Shown piece by piece: positions 1 to 9,153 of a DNA stretch of 44,247 bases (position 1 is the stretch's first letter; the number at the start of each line of letters is the position of its first letter). The notes under the pieces are model-generated. The model saw nothing but the letters and a program-made list of their open reading frames with translations. It was not told the origin of the DNA and did no database searches. Made by a program: the position numbers and the translations under genes. The stretch comes from Vibrio lentus. Its GTDB lineage: Bacteria; Pseudomonadota; Gammaproteobacteria; Enterobacterales; Vibrionaceae. The stretch spans positions 1 to 44,247 of the forward strand of contig NZ_MCZK01000125.1 of the NCBI RefSeq assembly GCF_002875945.1, given 5' to 3'.

Positions 1-19
1 AATTCACTATGCCACTTCA
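1..19. repeat. Terminal inverted repeat, left copy; probable cloning adapter or vector remnant
   Basis: The first 19 bases are the exact reverse complement of the last 19 bases of the window (44229-44247). The match stops sharply at base 20. The sequence begins AATTC, the product end of an EcoRI cut. It replaces the expected C-terminal part of ArgO with an unrelated Glu-Val-Ala-stop. This is better explained by an adapter or vector end than by a transposon end, because the two flanking genes are ordinary chromosomal genes 44 kb apart. Confidence 0.75.
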
Positions 20-489
20 GCCAAGATCGTGCCCATAGCAAAAGCAATTCTGTCGTTACCTTCAAACTGCCCGCCAATGGATCCTAGAATCACCACGGTA
101 TCCAAATAGAGGTGTGGGTTTAATACGGTTACCGCTAATGCACCTAAAATAACGGTGCGCTTACCGCGAGCTAATATCTCACCCTTTGATTCATCACTGG
201 TACGTGTTCTGAACGCACTGCGCAGGGATAGCAAGCCATAAACCGTAAGAAAGGCGATACCACCCAATGTCACAGAGGTGAGCAGTAATTCATTCTGTGA
301 CAAGATCGCTCCGCCACCAAAAATACCCAGTGAGATGAATAAGGTATCGAGCAGACTACAAATCGTTGCTGTGGTTAGGTGGTGATTGCGTTTTATCCCT
401 TGATTTAAGACGTACGCATTCTGAGCGCCAATAGGGATAATCATGCTTGCCCCTAGACCAAAACCTTGTAATAAAACCCAAAAATTCAT
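7..489 (-). CDS. argO: Arginine exporter ArgO (LysE family), 3' end cut by cloning
   Basis: Inner-membrane amino-acid exporter of the LysE/RhtB family that expels L-arginine and toxic analogues such as canavanine. The N-terminus carries the family signature region GFGLGASMIIPIGAQNAYVLNQ-like (residues about 8-30), followed by hydrophobic segments. The start is set at the ATG at 489, which has GGAGG five bases upstream, rather than the GTG at 501, which would overlap that ribosome site. Full-length ArgO is about 205-211 residues. Here the native frame ends near residue 156, where the window's terminal 19-bp sequence takes over and supplies a stop. The truncation is therefore probably an artefact of the clone end. 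It diverges from argP, its known transcriptional activator, across a short AT-rich gap. Confidence 0.85.
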   Translation of the reverse strand: MNFWVLLQGFGLGASMIIPIGAQNAYVLNQGIKRNHHLTTATICSLLDTLFISLGIFGGGAILSQNELLLTSVTLGGIAFLTVYGLLSLRSAFRTRTSDESKGEILARGKRTVILGALAVTVLNPHLYLDTVVILGSIGGQFEGNDRIAFAMGTILAEVA

Positions 490-631
490 TTTAACCTCCA
501 CTTAATTAACGATATTTACGTGCTATATGGCGAAGATACTCTGACCTTTTAAATAAGTATAATTAATGATTTTAATCTATTATTAGAGTTGCTAATGTTG
601 CTGATAATTAGGTTGAAAAGGAAGCAAGTTG

Positions 632-1528
632 ATGCGTGGATTGGATTACAAATGGATAGAAGCACTGGATGCCGTGGTGAAACAACGTAGCTTTGAAAGG
701 GCGGCTGAGCAGCTCTACATCTCCCAGTCTGCGGTGTCTCAACGTATCAAACAGCTAGAAAAGTGGTTAGCTCAGCCTGCTTTGGTGAGAGAAAGTCCGC
801 CAAGGCCAACACCGGCAGGGAAAAAACTGTTGGGTTTGTATCGTCGTGTTCGTTTGTTAGAGCACGAGCTTGTCCCTGAATTGATGAATGAAGAGGGTAC
901 TCAACCTCTTTCCCTATCCATAGCGACCAATGCGGATAGTTTGGCGACATGGCTGTTGCCTGCGTTATCTGATGTGATGAATTCACGTCAAGTTGAATTG
1001 AACCTTGCGATTCATGGTGAGTCTAGAACGATCGAAAAAATTAAGAGTGGAGAAGTAGCAGGGGCGATCAGTCTTGAATCACAGCCTATTCCTGGGTGCA
1101 GTGCTGACTATCTCGGTCGTATGGACTACGTGTGTGTGGCGAGTCCTAGCTTCCATCAACGCTACTTCTCTGATGGAGTGAACTATTCGACATTAACAAA
1201 AGCGCCTGCGGTTTCGTACGATCAATACGATGATCTGCATAAGAAATTTTTGCATGATCATTTTAATGTTCCGAGAGATAGTGTTATCAATCATACGGTA
1301 GGAAGTTCAGAAGCTTTTGTTCGACTCGCCTTATCTGGGGTCGCCTATTGTTTGATCCCTCGACTGCAGATTATTGAAGAGTTGGAATCTGGGACATTGA
1401 TTGATGTTACGCCGGGTTTCTTGCTGTCTTATCGTATCTACTGGCACCACTGGCAGCTTGAAAGCGGGGTGTTGAAAGAGATCTCTCAAGCCATATTAAG
1501 TTATGCTCACAACCACTTACCTCAGTAA
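632..1528 (+). CDS. argP: LysR-type regulator ArgP (IciA), activator of argO
   Basis: LysR-family transcription factor of 298 residues. In E. coli ArgP activates argO in the presence of arginine and is antagonised by lysine. An N-terminal winged helix-turn-helix is visible at residues about 3-62 (WIEALDAVV, then [28 protein letters not shown]), followed by the substrate-binding domain. A TTG at 629 is also in frame, but the ATG at 632 sits at better spacing (7 nt) from the AAGGAAG ribosome site at 618-624. The divergent arrangement with argO is the conserved regulator-target pair and strongly supports the assignment. Both promoters must lie in the 490-631 gap. Confidence 0.92.
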   Translation: MRGLDYKWIEALDAVVKQRSFERAAEQLYISQSAVSQRIKQLEKWLAQPALVRESPPRPTPAGKKLLGLYRRVRLLEHELVPELMNEEGTQPLSLSIATNADSLATWLLPALSDVMNSRQVELNLAIHGESRTIEKIKSGEVAGAISLESQPIPGCSADYLGRMDYVCVASPSFHQRYFSDGVNYSTLTKAPAVSYDQYDDLHKKFLHDHFNVPRDSVINHTVGSSEAFVRLALSGVAYCLIPRLQIIEELESGTLIDVTPGFLLSYRIYWHHWQLESGVLKEISQAILSYAHNHLPQ

Positions 1529-1638
1529 GTTGTTGGTTTTTTCATCGTCAAAGTTCTGTTAGAAGTTAGGTATCAGGATTGGCTATGCGGCAAATTACTC
1601 TATGATAAAAGAACATTTGTTCAGCATGGGTTTTCCTA

Positions 1639-2352
1639 ATGAAGTTTGTACCAAAAATCTTAGCAACGTCTCTTACTCTTACTGCAGCGTTGAGTGCTGT
1701 GAGCTTTCCGTCATTGGCAAACTCTCCCTCTTTCCCGCACATTTCAACGACGGGCTATGGTGAAGTAGTTGCGACACCTGATATGGCAACATTTTCGGTT
1801 AGAGTCGTAGAATCGACGATGACCGCTGAACAGGCTAAAAATACCGTTGATAAAGTCGTGACAGGCTTTCTCAATAAACTGCATCAAGCCGGTGTTGATG
1901 AGGCTAGCGTACACAGCTCTAACCTGTATTTATCTCCTCAATACCATTACCCGAAAGATGGTAAGCCTGAACTGGTTGGCTACCGTGCTTCACGTAATGT
2001 GACGGTTCAAGTTAATGATTTAGCGAACCTAAATGACTACATGGATATTGCTATTGGTCAGGGTATTAATCAGATCGATAACATTCAACTGCAAGTTCGT
2101 GATCAAGCTAAGTATCAAGATCAGGCTCGTTTAGAAGCAATCAAGGATGCGAGATCGAAAGCCAAGTCATTGGCGAGTGGTTTTGAGCGTGATCTAGGTG
2201 ATGTGTGGCGCGTGGACTACAACGCACAGTCTTCACAGCCCGTGCTAATGCGTTCAATGGCGATGGATGCAAGAACAGAATCGAACTCTTATGAAGATTC
2301 AACGATCACCATTCGTGATCGTGTCAACGTGATCTACCAATTAGAAGAGTAG
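1639..2352 (+). CDS. yggE: Periplasmic SIMPL-domain protein, YggE-like oxidative stress defence protein
   Basis: Protein of 237 residues with a clear Sec signal peptide: charged start MKFVPK, hydrophobic core to about residue 22, and likely cleavage after SLA near residue 27. The rest matches the SIMPL domain (formerly DUF541), with the early ISTTGYGEVVATPDMA-like strand, a central helix EQAKNTVDKVV, and RLEAIKDARSKAKSLA late in the domain. E. coli YggE is linked to reduced oxidative damage, but its biochemical activity is unknown. It follows argP in the same direction after 110 nt. A bidirectional terminator lies about 60 nt after its stop. The family assignment is firm; the role is only by analogy. 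Confidence 0.85.
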   Translation: MKFVPKILATSLTLTAALSAVSFPSLANSPSFPHISTTGYGEVVATPDMATFSVRVVESTMTAEQAKNTVDKVVTGFLNKLHQAGVDEASVHSSNLYLSPQYHYPKDGKPELVGYRASRNVTVQVNDLANLNDYMDIAIGQGINQIDNIQLQVRDQAKYQDQARLEAIKDARSKAKSLASGFERDLGDVWRVDYNAQSSQPVLMRSMAMDARTESNSYEDSTITIRDRVNVIYQLEE

Positions 2353-2415
2353 TGAACGCACCTTAAGAAGGTTTTGGATCATTATGATCTTATTACCTAC
2401 CATAGGCCAAATACT

Positions 2416-2446
2416 AAAAAGGCTCTCATTGCGAGAGCCTTTTCTG
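2416..2446. terminator. Bidirectional terminator between yggE and serA
   Basis: The hairpin has arms GGCTCTC and GAGAGCC around a short ATTGC loop. A-rich sequence precedes it and a T run follows, so it can end both the plus-strand yggE transcript and the minus-strand serA transcript. Confidence 0.85.
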
Positions 2447-2472
2447 TTTTTACTTATGGTCTAATTCAATGA

Positions 2473-3702
2473 TTAGTGAAGAAGACGAGCACGGATAGTG
2501 CCTTCGATCTCTTTCAATTTAAGCAGAGCTTCTTGTGAACGATCGGCTTCCACATCAATAACCACATAACCCATATCAGCGGCAGTTTGTAGATACTGAC
2601 CTGCAATGTTGATCCCTTCTTCTGCGAAGATGGTGTTGATCTGAGTCAGAATACCTGGACGGTTCTCGTGGATATGTAGCAAACGAGAAGTGCCTGTATG
2701 CAATGGCAGTGAAACCTCAGGGAAGTTAACACTTGATAGCGTAGAGCCATTATCAGAGTACTTAGCAAGCTTACCTGCAACTTCTACACCGATGTTCTCT
2801 TGTGCTTCTTGTGTTGAACCACCAACGTGAGGGGTAAGAATCACGTTGTCGAACTGCATCAATGGTGACTCAAATGGGTCAGCATTAGTTTTTGGCTCTG
2901 TTGGGAAAACATCGATCGCTGCGCCAGCAAGGTGACCAGAATCTAGAGCACCACACAGAGCTGGGATATCAACAACAGTGCCACGTGCGGCATTGATGAA
3001 GATAGAACCTGGTTTCATGCGGTCGAATTCTTCTTTGCCCATCATGTTCTTGGTTTCATTGGTTTCTGGAACATGCAGAGAAATGACATCACACTTGTTC
3101 AGAAGATCAGTCATGGTATGGACTTGAGTTGCGTTACCCAAAGACAGCTTGTTTTCGATATCGTAGAAGTAAACACGCATACCAAGGTTTTCAGCAATAA
3201 TACCCAGTTGAGTACCAATGTGACCGTAGCCAATAATACCTAAACGCTTGCCACGAGCTTCGTAAGAGTTGTCTGCACTCTTTTTCCAGATGCCACGGTG
3301 AGCAAGAGCATTCTTTTCTGGAATACCACGCAGTAGCAATAGAACCTGACCAAGAACCAGCTCAGCAACACTTCGAGTGTTTGAGAACGGTGCGTTGAAC
3401 ACAGGGATACCACGTTTTGCTGCCGCTTGAAGGTTTACTTGGTTAGTACCAATACAGAAACAACCAACTGCAACCAGCTTTTCAGCCGCATCAATAACTT
3501 CTTGGGAGATGTTTGTGCGAGAACGGATACCAATGAAATGAGCATCTTTAACTGCTTCAAGAAGTTCATCTTCAGGTAGCGAGCCTTTGTGGTACTCAAT
3601 GTTTGTGTAACCAGCGGCTTGCAGTACTTCTACAGAAGAAGGGTGAAGACCTTCTAGAAGTAGAATTTTTATTTTTTCTTTTTCCAGTGAAACTTTGGCC
3701 AT
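2473..3702 (-). CDS. serA: D-3-phosphoglycerate dehydrogenase
   Basis: Catalyses NAD-dependent oxidation of 3-phosphoglycerate, the first step of the phosphorylated serine pathway. The 409-residue length equals that of the E. coli-type short SerA (410). The Rossmann motif GIIGYGHIGTQLG is present near the middle. The catalytic dehydrogenase regions RGTVVD and LTPHVGGST are visible, and a C-terminal ACT domain (from about residue 336, HENRPGILTQINTIF) indicates serine feedback inhibition. The frame is open further upstream, but the ATG at 3702 has an AAGGA ribosome site and begins MAKVSLEKEKIK as in homologs. About 260 nt separate it from rpiA, whose terminator lies in that gap, so serA probably has its own promoter. 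Confidence 0.95.
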   Translation of the reverse strand: MAKVSLEKEKIKILLLEGLHPSSVEVLQAAGYTNIEYHKGSLPEDELLEAVKDAHFIGIRSRTNISQEVIDAAEKLVAVGCFCIGTNQVNLQAAAKRGIPVFNAPFSNTRSVAELVLGQVLLLLRGIPEKNALAHRGIWKKSADNSYEARGKRLGIIGYGHIGTQLGIIAENLGMRVYFYDIENKLSLGNATQVHTMTDLLNKCDVISLHVPETNETKNMMGKEEFDRMKPGSIFINAARGTVVDIPALCGALDSGHLAGAAIDVFPTEPKTNADPFESPLMQFDNVILTPHVGGSTQEAQENIGVEVAGKLAKYSDNGSTLSSVNFPEVSLPLHTGTSRLLHIHENRPGILTQINTIFAEEGINIAGQYLQTAADMGYVVIDVEADRSQEALLKLKEIEGTIRARLLH

Positions 3703-3898
3703 TGTTCTCGTCCTTAAAATGGAAAGGTTGGGCAAATGCGGCGCACGTGCTACAAAATGGCTGAAAGGGGAACAAATTCACCACTTTGTCAGGAGACAAA
3801 CGTTTTCCCTGTGCGTCTTCTGAACAATAAAGTAACAAAAAAAAAATGTTTTGGGTAAGAAAATTACGGAATAAGACATAATTTTACAGGTATAAAGC

Positions 3899-3924
3899 AA
3901 AAAAAACGGCGCCCTTGGGCACCG
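3899..3924 (-). terminator. Terminator downstream of rpiA
   Basis: Read on the minus strand, the arms CGGTGCCC and GGGCGCCG pair around AA with one mismatch, followed by a run of T. It lies 40 nt past the rpiA stop and before the serA promoter region. Confidence 0.75.
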
Positions 3925-3963
3925 TATGTAATGAAGTAACAGAAAAACTCAATCTTCTATTAT

Positions 3964-4620
3964 TTATTCTTCGATTTTTGCACCTTCAGGCGTGCCTGTG
4001 ATAACCACATCAGCACCACGGTGAGCGAACAGACCAACCGTCACCACACCAGCGATACCATTGATAATATCTTCTAGTTGTTTTGGATTTTCGATCGCCA
4101 TGCCGTACACGTCTAGGATCATGTTGCCGTTATCCGTTGTGCAACCATCGCGGTAAACTGGGTCACCACCAAGTTTTACTAGCTCGCGAGCTACGTATGA
4201 GCGCGCCATTGGAATAACTTCAACAGGAAGAGGGAATTTACCTAAAACATCAACCGCTTTCGTGCCATCTACGATACAAATAAACTTGTCTGAGATTGCC
4301 GCGACGATTTTTTCACGAGTAAGAGCAGCGCCGCCGCCTTTGATCATGTCACGTGAACCGTTAATTTCGTCAGCACCATCAACATAAACGTCTAGCTTGA
4401 AAACGTCGTTGCACTCAAAAACTTTGATTTCTAGTGCTTCTAGTTTTTCAGTAGAAGCGACAGAGCTTGAAACCGCACCTTTGATTTTATCTTTCATTGT
4501 GCCAAGTGCGTCGATGAAGTGATTTACTGTAGAGCCAGTACCTACACCTACAATGCTGCCTTCTTCAACATATTGAAGTGCTGCCCAGCCAGCTGCTTTT
4601 TTCATTTCATCTTGAGTCAT
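3964..4620 (-). CDS. rpiA: Ribose-5-phosphate isomerase A
   Basis: Interconverts ribose 5-phosphate and ribulose 5-phosphate in the non-oxidative pentose phosphate pathway. Its 218 residues match the family length (219 in E. coli). Key stretches are [14 protein letters not shown] near residues 24-37 (phosphate-binding GTGST), DGADEI near residues 81-86 (catalytic Asp pair), and [12 protein letters not shown] near residues 94-105. The ATG at 4620 has a GGAGAAT ribosome site just upstream. It is flanked by its own terminator and sits near serA as in many gammaproteobacteria. Confidence 0.96.
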   Translation of the reverse strand: MTQDEMKKAAGWAALQYVEEGSIVGVGTGSTVNHFIDALGTMKDKIKGAVSSSVASTEKLEALEIKVFECNDVFKLDVYVDGADEINGSRDMIKGGGAALTREKIVAAISDKFICIVDGTKAVDVLGKFPLPVEVIPMARSYVARELVKLGGDPVYRDGCTTDNGNMILDVYGMAIENPKQLEDIINGIAGVVTVGLFAHRGADVVITGTPEGAKIEE

Positions 4621-4723
4621 GCCATTCTCCTGAATAAGGTCGTGCGCTTTGAATTAATCGTTCGCGTATTGAAGTTAACGTTTGTATATCGAGGTTAACG
4701 TTTGCGGGCGCGATTATAGCGCT

Positions 4724-5323
4724 TTAATGGTTGTTTTCCCATTGCCAAGTTTTACTCGGAGTCACGATTTTAGGTAACGGAATGTCCCATTCTTCAGTCG
4801 GTAAGGTATCGACATGTTGGCAATCGTGGGCCAAACCAATTGGGGTTGCACCGTTACCAGTATCAAACCATCGAGCCAAAGTGCGATCGTAATACCCGCC
4901 ACCCATCCCTAAGCGATGCCCTTGAGAGTCAAAGCCCACCAATGGTGTGAGAATAAGATCAAGTTGTTGGCAGGGTTTAACGAGCAGTTGATTCAGCTGA
5001 GATTCAACGATTCCGTACTTATTGAGGACGGTCGGTGTATCTGGAGAATAGTGAAGAAATAACAGGTGTCCGGCAGAGAAGGGGTGTAATACCGGTAAAT
5101 AAGTTTGCTTACCTTGCGCCCATAACCACTCAATTAAAGGCTGGGTATCGAGTTCACCATCAATAGAGATATAAAGTGCAATATGCTGAGCTGACTGAAT
5201 TTCAGCAAGCTGAGCGCACTGCTGGACTAAATCTAAACCGGATTGAGTTTGTTGTTCGCCCGTTAAGGCATTGCGCTTGGTGCGGATCTGTTTGCGAAAT
5301 TCGCTGCGTGTGAGCGTCTTCAT
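4724..5323 (-). CDS. fau: 5-formyltetrahydrofolate cyclo-ligase (YgfA/Fau)
   Basis: ATP-dependent conversion of 5-formyl-THF to 5,10-methenyl-THF, which keeps the folate one-carbon pool usable. The protein is 199 residues from the ATG at 5323 (MKTLTRSEFRKQIRTKRNAL). The C-terminal signature GHRLGMGGGYYDRTLA is present. An open frame extends upstream, but that extension lies inside the 6S RNA gene, so the start at 5323 is chosen. That start is only about 12 nt after the predicted 6S 3' end and has no strong Shine-Dalgarno. Linkage of ssrS to this gene (ygfA) is conserved in E. coli, where read-through from 6S gives a dicistronic RNA. Confidence 0.92.
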   Translation of the reverse strand: MKTLTRSEFRKQIRTKRNALTGEQQTQSGLDLVQQCAQLAEIQSAQHIALYISIDGELDTQPLIEWLWAQGKQTYLPVLHPFSAGHLLFLHYSPDTPTVLNKYGIVESQLNQLLVKPCQQLDLILTPLVGFDSQGHRLGMGGGYYDRTLARWFDTGNGATPIGLAHDCQHVDTLPTEEWDIPLPKIVTPSKTWQWENNH

Positions 5324-5334
5324 AAGAAGGGATA

Positions 5335-5508
5335 CCCCAAAGTGCCGTTGAGAATAGATGGCCCTTGAACCAGCGAGTTCAAGGCGGATCAGCAATGATT
5401 ACCGTAGGCTTCTCGGCGGACCGAGCATGCTCAATAGCACTCAAGTACTAACCCTTAGGGATTGCTTATCGGCTCGGGGACGTGAATCCTCTGACAAACA
5501 CTCCAGGG
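5335..5508 (-). ncRNA. ssrS: 6S RNA
   Basis: Small RNA that binds the sigma-70 RNA polymerase holoenzyme as an open-promoter mimic in stationary phase. On the minus strand the conserved elements appear in order: CCCCGAGCCGATA, then GAGCATGCTCGGTCCG followed by CCGAGAAGCC, then CCTTGAAC and GGTTCAAGG, which form a small hairpin. These match the E. coli 6S core. The ends are set by a closing stem: CCCUGGAGUG at the 5' end pairs over 10 bp (with wobbles) with CACUUUGGGG at the 3' end, giving about 174 nt against about 184 in E. coli. Its position between zapA and fau is the conserved locus. The exact ends are inferred from pairing only. Confidence 0.93.
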
Positions 5509-5523
5509 TAAATTTTGTGTACG

Positions 5524-5832
5524 CTATTGCTGTCCGTGCTTAACTTTACTGAGGACATCGGAAAGTGATGTCGTGAGCTGTTCCATTCGCTCGGTCAGTG
5601 CGTCTTGTTCGTCGTTTGCTTCAAACTTCTTAGTTTGTAGCTCATAACAAATATTCAGAGCTGCGATCGTTAGCAGCTTCACTTCATTGGTTACCTTAGT
5701 ACGTTCAGCCATCTCTTTCAATCGATTATCAAGATCGGCCGCCGCTGCAATTAATGACTCTTCTTGCCCTGGAGGACAATTAACTCGAGTCAGTTTTCCT
5801 AATATTTCAACGTCTACCGCTTGATTACTCAT
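5524..5832 (-). CDS. zapA: Cell division protein ZapA
   Basis: Cytoplasmic Z-ring associated protein that bundles FtsZ filaments. The 102-residue protein begins at the ATG at 5832 (MSNQAVDVEILGKLTRVNCPPGQE), with the typical N-terminal beta region followed by a long helix ending in a coiled coil (EQDALTERMEQLTTSLSDVLSKV). The open frame runs 17 codons further upstream, but homologs start at MSNQAV. Its stop lies just upstream of 6S RNA, so the 6S promoter overlaps the zapA 3' end. The gene diverges from ygfB. Confidence 0.92.
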   Translation of the reverse strand: MSNQAVDVEILGKLTRVNCPPGQEESLIAAAADLDNRLKEMAERTKVTNEVKLLTIAALNICYELQTKKFEANDEQDALTERMEQLTTSLSDVLSKVKHGQQ

Positions 5833-6139
5833 GATGGATGAACTCTTTAACGCGCTATTTTTAAGGCTGTTGCACTTTCTCATTTTTTAAAAAGAAAAAG
5901 AGCAAACACCGCTGAGGAAGCAATCTCCTCTGAGGGAGAAACTATAGGTAAACCGCTATTAAGATTCAAGCTTTTCAGAGTGACTGTTTGTAAATGAGAG
6001 CTTGAGCACACAGTAATTCAGCAAATTGAACACTTGGTAGTCAGTCATCCTTCAATTGCTGGGGATCGATGCTTACCAGAATTGGGGTGAAGTGGTACGA
6101 TTATACTATCGATATAAAGAATAACTGAGCGAGCTACTG
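5833..6139. promoter_or_regulatory. Divergent promoter region between zapA and ygfB
   Basis: This is a 307-nt AT-rich gap with no open frame that looks genuine. A -10-like TATACT lies at 6102-6107, 33 nt before the ygfB start, without a convincing -35. The zapA-proximal half has A-rich and GAGG-type tracts only. No RNA gene was recognised. Confidence 0.5.
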
Positions 6140-6715
6140 ATGAGCGAAACTACTTTACCTGACTACCTAACGGTTGCGACTGAACTTCAATCGGCAAGCC
6201 TAGCCGTAACACCTGCTGAAATGCATGGTTTGTTAACGGGTATGTTAAGTGGAGGCTTAAACCTTACAGATAAAAGCTGGCAACCACTGATCTTTGATTA
6301 CACCAATGAAGGCATGGGTTGGCCTGATCGCGTCTTAACGTTAGCTGAAGCGACATTAAAGGTGACGACCAGCGAAATTACCGGTTCTGGCATGGAATTA
6401 TCTATGTTACTGCCTGATGAAGACGCAAGTGCAAGTTTGTTTGATCTTGCTGATGGTGTTTCTGATTGGATTAACCACTTTATTTCTGGTTTGGGTTTAG
6501 TGGGCGCTCCGTTAAACAAAGCGTCTGATGGCACTAAAGAAGCTTTGGCTGATCTGGAAGAGATGGCGAAGCTGGGTATTGATGAAGAAGACGACTTAGA
6601 AGAACAAGCACAGCTTCTAGAACACGTTATCGAGCATGTTAAAGCGTGTGCATTAACGATTCATGCTGAGTTTGGTGCTCGTCCATCTGAAGATACCGCT
6701 CCAACCATTCACTAA
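6140..6715 (+). CDS. ygfB: UPF0149 family protein YgfB
   Basis: Small cytoplasmic acidic protein of 191 residues from the UPF0149/YgfB family (PF03695). The start motif [14 protein letters not shown] (residues about 27-40) and the acidic helix [31 protein letters not shown] near residues 150-180 are typical. In Pseudomonas YgfB affects antibiotic resistance regulation, but the general function is not settled. It is probably the first gene of an operon with ubiH (21-nt gap) and ubiI. In E. coli pepP lies between ygfB and ubiH; here it does not. Confidence 0.88.
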   Translation: MSETTLPDYLTVATELQSASLAVTPAEMHGLLTGMLSGGLNLTDKSWQPLIFDYTNEGMGWPDRVLTLAEATLKVTTSEITGSGMELSMLLPDEDASASLFDLADGVSDWINHFISGLGLVGAPLNKASDGTKEALADLEEMAKLGIDEEDDLEEQAQLLEHVIEHVKACALTIHAEFGARPSEDTAPTIH

Positions 6716-6736
6716 TTCGTTTGCTCGCTTGAGGTT

Positions 6737-7918
6737 ATGATGGCTCAGTATGATGTTGTAATTGCTGGTGGTGCAATGGCGGGGGCAACCTTAGCCCTTG
6801 CTCTGAACCACTTAAGTCAAGGCTCTCTGTCTATTGCGGTAGTGGAGCCTTATCAGGTTGATCATCAAGCTCACCCTGGGTTCGATTCTCGTTCTATCGC
6901 TTTGTCCTATGGCACAGTGCAGATCCTTGACTCTTTGCAGTTGTGGCAATCTATCGCTCCAGTCGCCACCGCGATCAAAGATATTCATGTATCAGATCGA
7001 GGCCATGCTGGGATGACGGATATCTATAGTGAAGAACTTGCTGTTGATGCGCTTGGCTATGTAGTTGAGTTGGCGGATGTTGGTCGGATCTACCAGCAGA
7101 AATTAGAATCAGAAGCTGCAATTACGATGCTTTGCCCTGAGTCTGTTAGAACCGTTGAGCGTGATGAATCGTTAACGACGATTGAGCTAACAAGCGGGCA
7201 AACAGTAACCACTAAGTTATTGGTTGCCGCTGACGGTGCTATCTCAACCTGCTGTCAGCAACTGAATATCCCATTGAGTGAACATGACTTTGAACAAGTT
7301 GCGGTGATTGCCAATATTGTCGCTAGTGAACCTCATCAAGGTCGAGCCTTTGAGCGTTTTACCCATCATGGGCCAGTTGCTCTGTTACCGATGAGTGACA
7401 ATCGTTTATCTCTGGTTTGGTGTTTATCACCAGGGCAAGCACAGAAAGTCACCGCTTTAAGTGACGATGAATTTCTTGAACAACTGCAGAAAGATTTTGG
7501 CTGGCGATTGGGCCGATTAGAAAAAGTCGGCAAGCGTGCGAGTTACCCATTAATCCTTCGTCATCGCCAGCAGAATATTTCTCATCGTTTTGCGATCGTA
7601 GGCAATGCTGCTCAAACGCTTCACCCCATTGCGGGCCAAGGTTTTAACCTCGGCATTCGTGATGTCGCTTCTTTGGCTGAAGAGTTATGTAACCAACTGG
7701 ATGATGTTGGGCGTTACACTGGTCTTGTTAACTTTAGAAAGCGTAGAGAACAAGACAGAGACACTACGATTACGTTGACTTCAAGCCTCGTTCATCTGTT
7801 CTCAAATGATTTTCTGACCGCTCGTATTGGGCGAAATCTTGGGTTAGCCGTAATCGATAACCTCCCATCTCTTAAAGGTCCACTTTTGCGTCATACGCTT
7901 GGCCTAGTAGATAGATAA
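6737..7918 (+). CDS. ubiH: 2-octaprenyl-6-methoxyphenol hydroxylase (UbiH)
   Basis: FAD-dependent aromatic hydroxylase that acts at C1 of the ring in ubiquinone biosynthesis. The protein has 393 residues. The N-terminal dinucleotide motif VVIAGGAMAGATLALAL is near residues 6-22, the middle motif AADGAISTCCQQL near residues 163-175, and the FAD-ribityl motif GNAAQTLHPIAGQGFNLGIRD near residues 290-310. The GNAAQ form, rather than GDAAH, is characteristic of UbiH and separates it from the neighbour UbiI. Two ATGs in tandem (6737, 6740) follow a GAGG ribosome site. Eleven nt separate it from ubiI, so co-transcription and co-translation are likely. Confidence 0.93.
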   Translation: MMAQYDVVIAGGAMAGATLALALNHLSQGSLSIAVVEPYQVDHQAHPGFDSRSIALSYGTVQILDSLQLWQSIAPVATAIKDIHVSDRGHAGMTDIYSEELAVDALGYVVELADVGRIYQQKLESEAAITMLCPESVRTVERDESLTTIELTSGQTVTTKLLVAADGAISTCCQQLNIPLSEHDFEQVAVIANIVASEPHQGRAFERFTHHGPVALLPMSDNRLSLVWCLSPGQAQKVTALSDDEFLEQLQKDFGWRLGRLEKVGKRASYPLILRHRQQNISHRFAIVGNAAQTLHPIAGQGFNLGIRDVASLAEELCNQLDDVGRYTGLVNFRKRREQDRDTTITLTSSLVHLFSNDFLTARIGRNLGLAVIDNLPSLKGPLLRHTLGLVDR

Positions 7919-7929
7919 GGTAAAAAATA

Positions 7930-9153
7930 ATGATGCAAAGTGTTGATATCGCCATTGTGGGCGGTGGCATGGTTGGCCTAGCGCTTGCGGCCGCATTGAA
8001 AGACAGTGACTTAAGAGTTGCGGTGATTGAAGGCAAAGCCCCCAGTGAAGGGCTTAGTGAATTACCTGATGTTCGAGTGTCGGCCCTGAGCCGTTCGAGT
8101 GAGGTTATTCTGCGTAATCTAGGCGCATGGCAAGGCATCGAACAAAGACGTGCTGCGCCCTATCAAGCGATGGAAGTGTGGGAACAAGACAGCTTTGCTC
8201 GTATCGAGTTTGACTCGACGCGTTTAGCTCAGCCTAACCTAGGCCATATTGTTGAGAACCGCGTGATTCAATTGGCATTGCTTGAGCAGGTTAAGAAACA
8301 AGATAATGTTAGCCTATACATGCCAGCTACGTGCAAAACGATGGCGATTGGTGAAAGTGAAGCATGGTTAACGTTAGACAATGGCCAAGCGCTGACCGCT
8401 AAGTTAGTTGTTGGCGCTGACGGTGCAAACTCTTGGGTTCGCAAACAACAAGATATCCCACTAACACATTGGGATTACGGCCACAGTGCGATTGTCGCGA
8501 ACATTAAAACAACAGAGCCTCACTACAGTGTTGCTCGTCAAATATTCACACCGCAAGGGCCGTTGGCGTTCTTGCCAATGCAACCAACGAATATGAGCTC
8601 TATCGTTTGGTCTACGGAACCAAATCGTGCCGAGAAGCTTGTATCCATGTCGGATGCTGATTTCAATAAACAGCTAACGGCTGAATTTGATGCCAAGCTT
8701 GGATTGTGCGAAGTAGTTGGTGAGCGTTTTGCCTTCCCGCTGCGCATGCGATACGCACGCGATTTCGCGGTAGAGCGTGTAGCTTTAGTTGGTGATGCTG
8801 CTCATACGATTCACCCGTTAGCGGGGCAAGGTGTCAACCTAGGGCTATTAGATGCTGCAAGCTTAGCGCAAGAGCTGCTAACGCTGTGGGCTGCTGGCGA
8901 GGACATTGGTACTAAGCGTAACCTTCGTGGCTACGAGCGCTGGAGAAAGGCTGAGGCGGCTAAGATGATTGCGTCTATGCAGGGCTTTAAAGATCTGTTT
9001 GAAGGCGATAATCCAGCTAAGAAGCTGATTCGTGGTATCGGCATGAAGCTTGCGGGTCAACTGCCTGGCGCGAAAGATGAAATCATGAAAAGAGCACTTG
9101 GCCTATCAGGAAACCTCCCTGATTTAGCAAAACGTCCCGTGACTCACCGATAG
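7930..9153 (+). CDS. ubiI: 2-octaprenylphenol hydroxylase UbiI (VisC)
   Basis: FAD monooxygenase that hydroxylates C5 in ubiquinone biosynthesis. Its 407 residues are paralogous to UbiH. Motifs are IAIVGGGMVGLALAAAL (residues about 6-22), VGADGANSWVRKQ in the centre, and GDAAHTIHPLAGQGVNLGLLD towards the C-terminus. Adjacent ubiH and ubiI are conserved across gammaproteobacteria. The gene ends the operon: a strong bidirectional hairpin terminator lies 76 nt after the stop. Confidence 0.93.
   Translation: MMQSVDIAIVGGGMVGLALAAALKDSDLRVAVIEGKAPSEGLSELPDVRVSALSRSSEVILRNLGAWQGIEQRRAAPYQAMEVWEQDSFARIEFDSTRLAQPNLGHIVENRVIQLALLEQVKKQDNVSLYMPATCKTMAIGESEAWLTLDNGQALTAKLVVGADGANSWVRKQQDIPLTHWDYGHSAIVANIKTTEPHYSVARQIFTPQGPLAFLPMQPTNMSSIVWSTEPNRAEKLVSMSDADFNKQLTAEFDAKLGLCEVVGERFAFPLRMRYARDFAVERVALVGDAAHTIHPLAGQGVNLGLLDAASLAQELLTLWAAGEDIGTKRNLRGYERWRKAEAAKMIASMQGFKDLFEGDNPAKKLIRGIGMKLAGQLPGAKDEIMKRALGLSGNLPDLAKRPVTHR

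Noticed and set aside
3596..3838. Minus-strand open frame overlapping the serA start
   Set aside because: It lies in the serA leader and runs into serA in the wrong frame; its composition is that of a chance frame.
5358..5543. Plus-strand open frame of 61 codons
   Set aside because: It is antisense to 6S RNA and has no family resemblance or ribosome site.
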